Assembly (NCBI GenBank): GCA_002438075.1
Contig: DJSQ01000117.1
Location: forward strand, 1-10,717
Source: Clostridiales bacterium UBA6330
Lineage (GTDB): Bacteria > Bacillota > Clostridia > Oscillospirales > CAG-272
Direction: 5' to 3'
Length of the DNA: 10,717 bases
Shown here: in pieces, positions 7,338 to 10,717 of the stretch
How positions within the stretch are numbered: position 1 is the stretch's first letter
Layout of the letters: the number at the start of each line of letters is the position of its first letter
Translations under genes and position numbers: made by a program
The notes under the pieces: generated by a model
The model's database searches: none
The model's input: only the letters and a program-made list of their open reading frames with translations
Told to the model about the DNA's origin: nothing

Positions 7338-7961
7338 ATGCTTTTGTTTCAATCCGCGGCGTTTGCCGCAACGCTCTGGGACAGGCTGGTGGGGTGGTAC
7401 CATCGGTCTGTCTTCCGCGAGCTGATTGACTATCTGGACGAGACCTATTTTTCGGTTGACCTCGGAGTTTATCAACACTTTTCGGTTTCAACGCAGACGG
7501 GAGCCGTTGTCAAGAATCTGATTCTCGGCTTGGCGCTGGGACTGATTCTTGCCGCGGGAATTTCCTGCTACCTCAAAACCGTTCACGGCGGCTTTGTCCG
7601 TCGGTTGCTGGCGGAGGGATGCAATTCTCCCGAGACGGCGAAATCGCTTTATGAGCTCGGATATTTCCACAATATTTCAATTAGAAATCAGCTTCGCGCA
7701 GGCGGAACGATCGGCGCATTGGTCCGTCGCGTCGGTGCCGTAGGGGAACCGGCAACCGACAAGGAGGACCTTTCCGCCGCAAGGTTTTACATTCCCGAGG
7801 ACCTGCGCTACCGCGCGGAATTCCGCTACGAGAAGAAGGGCTCGGGCGTGCCGGCGATGCTTCTGACCGTTGTGCTGACGGTGGTTGCCGCCGCGCTCCT
7901 GTGCCACTTCCTGCCCCAGCTTCTCGGGCTTGCCGATGTGATTCTCGGAATATTCCGATGA
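7338..7961 (+). CDS. Two-span membrane protein of unknown function
   Basis: I do not recognise the family. The 207-residue protein has an amphipathic or weakly hydrophobic start (1-20), a strongly hydrophobic span at about 57-78 (VVKNLILGLALGLILAAGIS), a mixed, charged middle region of about 90 residues and a second hydrophobic span at about 172-194, ending shortly after it. The middle region holds SPETAKSLYELGYF (97-110) and a RNQLRAGGTIGALVRR stretch. The residues before the first span could face outside and the middle inside, or the reverse; both spans are predicted by eye. The ATG has a strong AAAGGAG site (7325-7331) 6 nt upstream, and the gene follows serS after 36 bp, so it is probably the last gene of the parAB-serS operon. 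No catalytic motif is visible. It is a real gene by its ribosome binding site, codon use and composition. Confidence 0.8.
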   Translation: MLLFQSAAFAATLWDRLVGWYHRSVFRELIDYLDETYFSVDLGVYQHFSVSTQTGAVVKNLILGLALGLILAAGISCYLKTVHGGFVRRLLAEGCNSPETAKSLYELGYFHNISIRNQLRAGGTIGALVRRVGAVGEPATDKEDLSAARFYIPEDLRYRAEFRYEKKGSGVPAMLLTVVLTVVAAALLCHFLPQLLGLADVILGIFR

Positions 7962-8005
7962 GGGGTCACAGGCTCCGATTATTCTTTCCTTTTGAGGAGA
8001 AAAAA

Positions 8006-8254
8006 TTATCCCCCCTCATCAGTCGCTTACGCGACAGCTTCCCCCCCGAGGGGAAGCCTCATTTACGCTGTACATACTGCATACATAGCTAATACAGCGC
8101 TCAGTAAACACAACTCTAAGCAGCAAATAGCATTGCAAATTTCCACTCGGGTTCATCGCCGTGTTGTGCGAAAGGAATCATGCAAAATGTCTTCCCCTCG
8201 TGGGAAGACAGCCGCAAGCCGTTTGTCGCGCGAGCGACTGATGAAGGGAGATAA
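8006..8254. mobile_element. MITE-like element with 31-bp terminal inverted repeats
   Basis: The left arm 8006-8036 and the inverted right arm 8224-8254 match at 27 of 31 positions, starting TTATC and sharing the block TCATCAGTCGCT. Each arm contains its own small hairpin (GTCGC...GCGAC at 8022-8035 and 8226-8239). Just inside the left arm is a hairpin with an 8-bp stem (GCTTCCCC 8037-8044 with GGGGAAGC 8050-8057). Near the right arm is a 9-bp-stem hairpin (8188-8196 with 8202-8210). The 130 bp in between code for nothing visible. A TA lies on each edge (8007-8008 and 8252-8253), which would fit a TA target duplication, but this is inference. The pattern resembles non-autonomous repeats dispersed in clostridial genomes. 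No transposase is present. Confidence 0.65.
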
Positions 8255-8300
8255 GCTTCATCCCTCATAAAAGCTGTCGGTTCTTTTCCAATCGCCATTC

Positions 8301-8338
8301 TTTCCGCTTTTCCCTCCCACCCTGTGGAAAAGCGGAAA
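8301..8338. repeat. 13-bp-stem inverted repeat overlapping the first DnaA-box-like site
   Basis: TTTCCGCTTTTCC (8301-8313) and GGAAAAGCGGAAA (8326-8338) are perfect inverted copies around a 12-nt loop. The right arm overlaps the first TGTGGAAAA at 8323-8331. No T-run follows, so it is not an obvious terminator. Confidence 0.6.
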
Positions 8339-8583
8339 AGCCTGTGGAAAACTCCGCTGTCAGAAAGTTTTCAACAGGCTGTGGAAAAGATTGTGTAAAA
8401 CCTCCGTTTTGCTGATTTTTCCCGTTTTCCGTCTCAAAAAATCGTGTTTACGCACATACGCACTGCAAATAGCGGTTTTTCCGCCGCCTCCCGTGCGATG
8501 GGCGGGATGTGGAAAACCCCGCTTTTTCGACACGAAGCGGCAGTGGAAAACCGAGCTTTCCGTTTTGCGGGGGCTGTGGAAAA
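8323..8583 (+). promoter_or_regulatory. Cluster of DnaA-box-like sites (candidate origin component or DnaA-binding locus)
   Basis: TGTGGAAAA, the complement of TTTTCCACA and one base from the classical DnaA box TTATCCACA, occurs exactly five times in one orientation: 8323-8331, 8343-8351, 8380-8388, 8508-8516 and 8575-8583. Three single-mismatch copies lie at 8368-8376 (opposite orientation, TTTTCAACA), 8392-8400 and 8542-8550. The inverted pair at 8368 and 8380 (TTTTCAACAGGCTGTGGAAAA) has the layout common near dnaA in Firmicutes. The 8390-8470 stretch between the two groups is more A+T-rich, though no clear DNA-unwinding element is seen. dnaA is not in the window and the genes to the left point towards this region, so calling it oriC is not justified by sequence alone. 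Confidence 0.55.
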
Positions 8584-8630
8584 CTCTGTTTTCCCCCTCC
8601 GATCTGTTGATACAAAGGACGTGATTTCCG

Positions 8631-9368
8631 ATGAAATTTTCATACCGTGACACCGTAAAGTGGCACGACACGGACGCGAACCGTTGCGTCCGTCCCGCCC
8701 GCATTCTGACCTATATGCAGGAGGCGGCGAATCTGCAAATGGCGGCGAACAGCCGCAATCTCGACAAGCTCCGCGACGAGGAGGGGCTGGCGTTCCTGCT
8801 CAGTCGCATTTCCATCCGCATTTACGGCGATCTGCACGCCTACGACCCGTTTGACAGCGAGACGTGGATTTGCGAGGGTCACGGCGCGGCGACAACCCGT
8901 TGCTTCCGCATCCTCCGCGAGGGGGAGACCATGGCGGAGGGGGTCTCGCTCTGGGCACTGATGGACATCCGCGCGCATCGGCTGGTGCGGGCTTCCTCCT
9001 TTGACCACGGCTTTGCGGGTGACGAGCCGTTGCTCCTGCCCGAGTTGCCCGTGCGCTTTCCCGTCCCCGCCGTGGCGGACATGGAGGAGGTCGGCGAGCG
9101 GCGGATTGTTTACTCCGACCTCGACTACAACGGTCACATGAACAACACGCGCTATCCCGATATGCTCTGCGACTTCACGGACGGCATTCTGTCGCGCCGC
9201 GTGGTCGGGCTTTCGATGTCCTTCCTCCATGAGGCGACCTTCGGGCACACGCTGAAGGTTTATCGCGCGGACCGCGGCGAGGAGCATCTGTTCCGCACGG
9301 TTGATGCGAACGGCACGACCTGTCTGGAGGCGCGGATGCTGACCGAGCCCATCAAGGAATTACAGTAA
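8631..9368 (+). CDS. Acyl-[acyl-carrier-protein] thioesterase (FatA/FatB family)
   Basis: A double-hotdog acyl-ACP thioesterase that hydrolyses fatty acyl-ACP to free fatty acid and ACP in the cytoplasm. The 245-residue length fits bacterial members. The first hotdog (about 1-130) opens with YRDTVKWHDTDANRCVRPARILTYMQEAA (5-33) and contains the LSRISIRIYGDLHAYD segment (57-72). The second hotdog carries the catalytic DYNGHMNNTRY (165-175), matching the D-x-N-x-H set of plant FatB, with Asp165, Asn167, His169 and, at the expected distance, Glu201 in SFLHEATFGH. Chain-length preference cannot be read from sequence. The ATG has only a distant AAAGGA (8614-8619, 11 nt away), a longer gap than in neighbouring genes. 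It stands alone after the DnaA-box-like cluster, and a weak hairpin follows it. Confidence 0.88.
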   Translation: MKFSYRDTVKWHDTDANRCVRPARILTYMQEAANLQMAANSRNLDKLRDEEGLAFLLSRISIRIYGDLHAYDPFDSETWICEGHGAATTRCFRILREGETMAEGVSLWALMDIRAHRLVRASSFDHGFAGDEPLLLPELPVRFPVPAVADMEEVGERRIVYSDLDYNGHMNNTRYPDMLCDFTDGILSRRVVGLSMSFLHEATFGHTLKVYRADRGEEHLFRTVDANGTTCLEARMLTEPIKELQ

Positions 9369-9398
9369 GCCGTAGAATCGCAAGGAACGAATCGGCTT
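9367..9398 (+). terminator. Weak possible terminator after the thioesterase gene
   Basis: AAGCCG (9367-9372, overlapping the TAA stop) can pair with CGGCTT (9393-9398), leaving a 20-nt loop and a TTTT run at 9397-9400. The short stem and long loop make it a weak candidate. Confidence 0.25.
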
Positions 9399-9450
9399 TT
9401 ATCCCACGGCAACGAGTTCAAAATTTCGGTAAAATCAAGCAGGGGGGCTT

Positions 9451-10446
9451 ATGAAACAGGTAAAAATCCGACGCTGGCAGCTGCTCCGTTGGCGCCGACA
9501 CCGCGAGGTGGCGGACCTTCGCGGGGAGGAGATTGTGGCGGTCGGCAAGCGCGCATTCACCGACCAGGCGGAGCTGGAGGAGGTTCTCTTCCCGCCCACG
9601 CTCTCTGCGGTCAAAACGGCGGCGTTTGCGGGCTGTGCGCATCTGCACCGCGTTGTTTTCGACGTACAGAACGCGGTGGGGCTTGCGGCGAACGCGTTTG
9701 CGGACTGCGGGTACCTGCGCGAGGTGACGGGGAGCGAGCTGCTGTCTGTCATCGGTGCGGGCGCGTTTGCGCGCTGTCGGAATCTGCGCGCGCTTCCGCT
9801 CGGGCGGGACCTGCGGAGAATCGACACAGGCGCGTTTGCGGGCTGTTCGTCGCTTGAGGAGCTGAAGATACCCTCCTGTGTGGAAACGATCGGCGAGGGG
9901 GCGTTTGCGGACTGCTGTGAGCTTTCCCATGTGGATTTGGAGGAGGGCTTGACGGTCCTCGGCGTTGGGATGTTCCGCCGCGCGATTGCGCTGGCTGTTC
10001 CCGCGTTACCCGAGACAATCCGTGAGATTCCGTCCGAGTGCTTTCGCGGCTGTTCGGCGTTTGACGTGCTCCGCCTGCCGGGGAGTATTCGCGCGCTGGG
10101 GAGTGGTGCGTTCCGCGACTGTCGGCGTTTGACCGAGGTCACGGCGGAGCTGGGCTTGGCGGACGTTGGCGCCTTCGCGTTTCTGGGCTGTCGTGATCTG
10201 GCGGTGGTTCGTCTGCCGCACAGTGTGAAAAAGATTGGCTTTGGGGCGTTCGGCTTCGGCTGGTCGCGCAAAAAAATCCGCGTTCTGGCGGACAACGAAT
10301 ATATGCTGAAGAAGCTGAGGCGGATGCTTCTGCTTTGCGGAAGTCTCGGTCGCGTTTCGGTTGAATTCGACGGCAAGACCCTTGCCGAGCGCCGCCGCGA
10401 ACGCCACCGTAGGTCTTTGGATTCTGCCCCGACTCATATAAGTTAG
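9451..10446 (+). CDS. Leucine-rich-repeat protein, BspA type (LRR_5), no signal peptide
   Basis: The 331-residue protein is almost entirely LRR_5 repeats of about 23 residues with the core AF-x-x-C-x-x-L (for example AFAGCAHL 58-65, AFADCGYL 82-89, AFARCRNL 105-112, AFAGCSSL 128-135, AFADCCEL 151-158, AFRDCRRL 220-227 and AFLGCRDL 243-250). About ten repeats span residues 31-268. The repeat at about 169-190 is degenerate, with its cysteine replaced. Unlike many BspA-like adhesins it has no signal peptide, sortase motif or other export domain; the N-terminus (MKQVKIRRWQLLRWRRHRE) and the C-terminus (after 285) are strongly basic. It is therefore probably cytoplasmic, and may bind protein or nucleic acid; its role is unknown. 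The start has AGGGGGG (9441-9447) close upstream, with a short spacing. Confidence 0.85.
   Translation: MKQVKIRRWQLLRWRRHREVADLRGEEIVAVGKRAFTDQAELEEVLFPPTLSAVKTAAFAGCAHLHRVVFDVQNAVGLAANAFADCGYLREVTGSELLSVIGAGAFARCRNLRALPLGRDLRRIDTGAFAGCSSLEELKIPSCVETIGEGAFADCCELSHVDLEEGLTVLGVGMFRRAIALAVPALPETIREIPSECFRGCSAFDVLRLPGSIRALGSGAFRDCRRLTEVTAELGLADVGAFAFLGCRDLAVVRLPHSVKKIGFGAFGFGWSRKKIRVLADNEYMLKKLRRMLLLCGSLGRVSVEFDGKTLAERRRERHRRSLDSAPTHIS
9622..9915 (+). repeat. 69-bp tandem periodicity inside the LRR gene
   Basis: The sequence GCGTTTGCG or a near copy recurs at 9622, 9694, 9763, 9832 and 9901, at intervals of 72, 69, 69 and 69 bp. This is the DNA image of the 23-residue protein repeat. The strong DNA similarity of the AF-x-x-C core in these five units suggests fairly recent repeat duplication or selection on codons. 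Confidence 0.7.
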
Positions 10447-10463
10447 GAGTGGGGGAGAAAGAC

Positions 10464-10514
10464 CTTGGAGGGAGAGGGGACCCCCTTTCGGAGGGGGTCC
10501 CCTCTCCCTCCAAG
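10464..10514. terminator. Perfect 23-bp-stem hairpin downstream of the LRR gene
   Basis: Positions 10464-10486 are a perfect inverted copy of 10492-10514, around the 5-nt loop TTCGG (10487-10491). The stem is very GC-rich. No T-run follows, so it is not a standard intrinsic terminator; it could still block or protect the 3' end of the LRR transcript, or be a dispersed palindromic repeat. Confidence 0.55.
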
Positions 10515-10532
10515 CCTCCCTGACCCTCCCCG

Positions 10533-10641
10533 AACTTAGCTGAGCCGGATTTCATTCACAGTACATATCAGGTTACGCTCTGCGGTGCGTTTTGCGGTGC
10601 GGGGGTCGGTATGTGGGAATGAAATCCGGCTCAGCTAAGTT
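10533..10641. repeat. 109-bp element with perfect 25-bp inverted repeats
   Basis: The left arm 10533-10557 (begins AACTTAGCTGAGCCGG) and the right arm 10617-10641 are perfect inverted copies over 25 bp. Partly paired inner segments (10563-10567 with 10610-10614) extend the stem. The loop holds a direct repeat, TGCGGTGCG, at 10581-10589 and 10593-10601. A TTTTT run at 10640-10644 overlaps the end of the right arm on the + strand, so it could act as a terminator with a long loop. No open frame of note lies inside. It could be a small non-autonomous mobile repeat or a structured RNA. Confidence 0.6.
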
Positions 10642-10717
10642 TTTGGGTTTGGGCGGGAGTTTTTTTGAGAGTGCGGCTATCGCGCCCGTTTGGTGAGCGG
10701 GACGCGCGGAACGACAC
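10642..10717. other. Right edge with nothing recognisable
   Basis: The 76 bp after the inverted-repeat element contain a T-run (10661-10667) and an imperfect GC-rich inverted repeat near 10681-10706. No start codon, ribosome binding site or gene fragment could be supported. Confidence 0.4.

Larger units (their letters stand above)
7962..8630. other. Gene-free 669-bp intergenic region
   Basis: No convincing gene is present: open frames here run through inverted repeats, lack ribosome binding sites and have no recognisable product. The left third holds a MITE-like element (8006-8254) and the right half holds the DnaA-box-like cluster (8301-8594) with several small hairpins. No clear terminator follows the membrane protein gene at 7961, and no convincing sigma-A promoter for the downstream thioesterase could be picked out by eye. 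Confidence 0.7.

Noticed and set aside
5886..7478. 530-codon open frame on the - strand opposite serS
   Set aside because: It runs antisense through serS and neighbouring gene ends, has no family motif, and is explained by codon bias in serS.
7992..8270. 92-codon open frame spanning the MITE-like element
   Set aside because: It crosses both inverted repeats and hairpins, has no family match by eye and ends inside repeats; the element explains the sequence better.
8301..8594. Firm annotation as oriC
   Set aside because: No dnaA nearby, no clear unwinding element, and gene direction to the left is unfavourable. Spot counts of G and C by eye gave no consistent skew switch.
8360..8704. Open frames on both strands across the DnaA-box-like cluster
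   Set aside because: Low-complexity reading of repeated TGTGGAAAA sequence, with no ribosome binding site or conserved motif.

Overview
The window looks like part of a chromosome from a fairly GC-rich Firmicute, most likely a clostridial anaerobe of the Oscillospiraceae/Ruminococcaceae kind. This is inferred from gene content and order (mnmG-rsmG-parA-parB-serS), exact Bacillus-type parS sites, AAAGGAG ribosome binding sites, a FatA-type acyl-ACP thioesterase, an LRR_5 protein and clostridial-style palindromic intergenic repeats. No marker gene fixes the taxon. All nine supported genes lie on the + strand. The gene set is typical of the neighbourhood of a chromosomal replication origin, but dnaA, rpmH, rnpA, yidC and mnmE are not in the window.

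Layout: (1) 1-79, two small hairpins, then ahcY (80-1327), an S-adenosylhomocysteine hydrolase of the short Thermotoga/archaeal subtype, sitting where mnmE is usually found. (2) mnmG (1345-3231) and rsmG (3252-3989), two RNA-modification enzymes. (3) 3990-4259, an intergenic region with four exact 16-bp parS palindromes and a strong promoter for the next gene. (4) parA (4260-5021), parB (5056-6024), serS (6021-7301) and a two-span membrane protein of unknown function (7338-7961), apparently one operon. (5) 7962-8630, a 669-bp gene-free stretch holding a 249-bp MITE-like element with 31-bp terminal inverted repeats, followed by a cluster of DnaA-box-like TGTGGAAAA sequences. (6) An acyl-ACP thioesterase (8631-9368) and a cytoplasmic-looking BspA-type leucine-rich-repeat protein (9451-10446). 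(7) 10447-10717, a perfect 23-bp-stem hairpin and a second element bounded by perfect 25-bp inverted repeats.

How the parts work together: ParB should load on the parS array and, with ParA and SMC, organise and segregate the origin region. MnmG modifies the wobble uridine of certain tRNAs (with MnmE), RsmG methylates 16S rRNA from SAM, and AhcY removes the SAH that such methyltransferases release. SerS supplies seryl-tRNA. The thioesterase releases fatty acids from ACP.

The least ordinary parts are the tight four-copy parS array, whose first three sites carry T-rich tails, and the DnaA-box-like cluster at 8301-8594 next to the MITE-like element. The cluster could be an origin component or a DnaA-binding regulatory locus. 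The gene directions to its left (towards the cluster) argue against a simple origin there. No clearly new enzymatic system was found.
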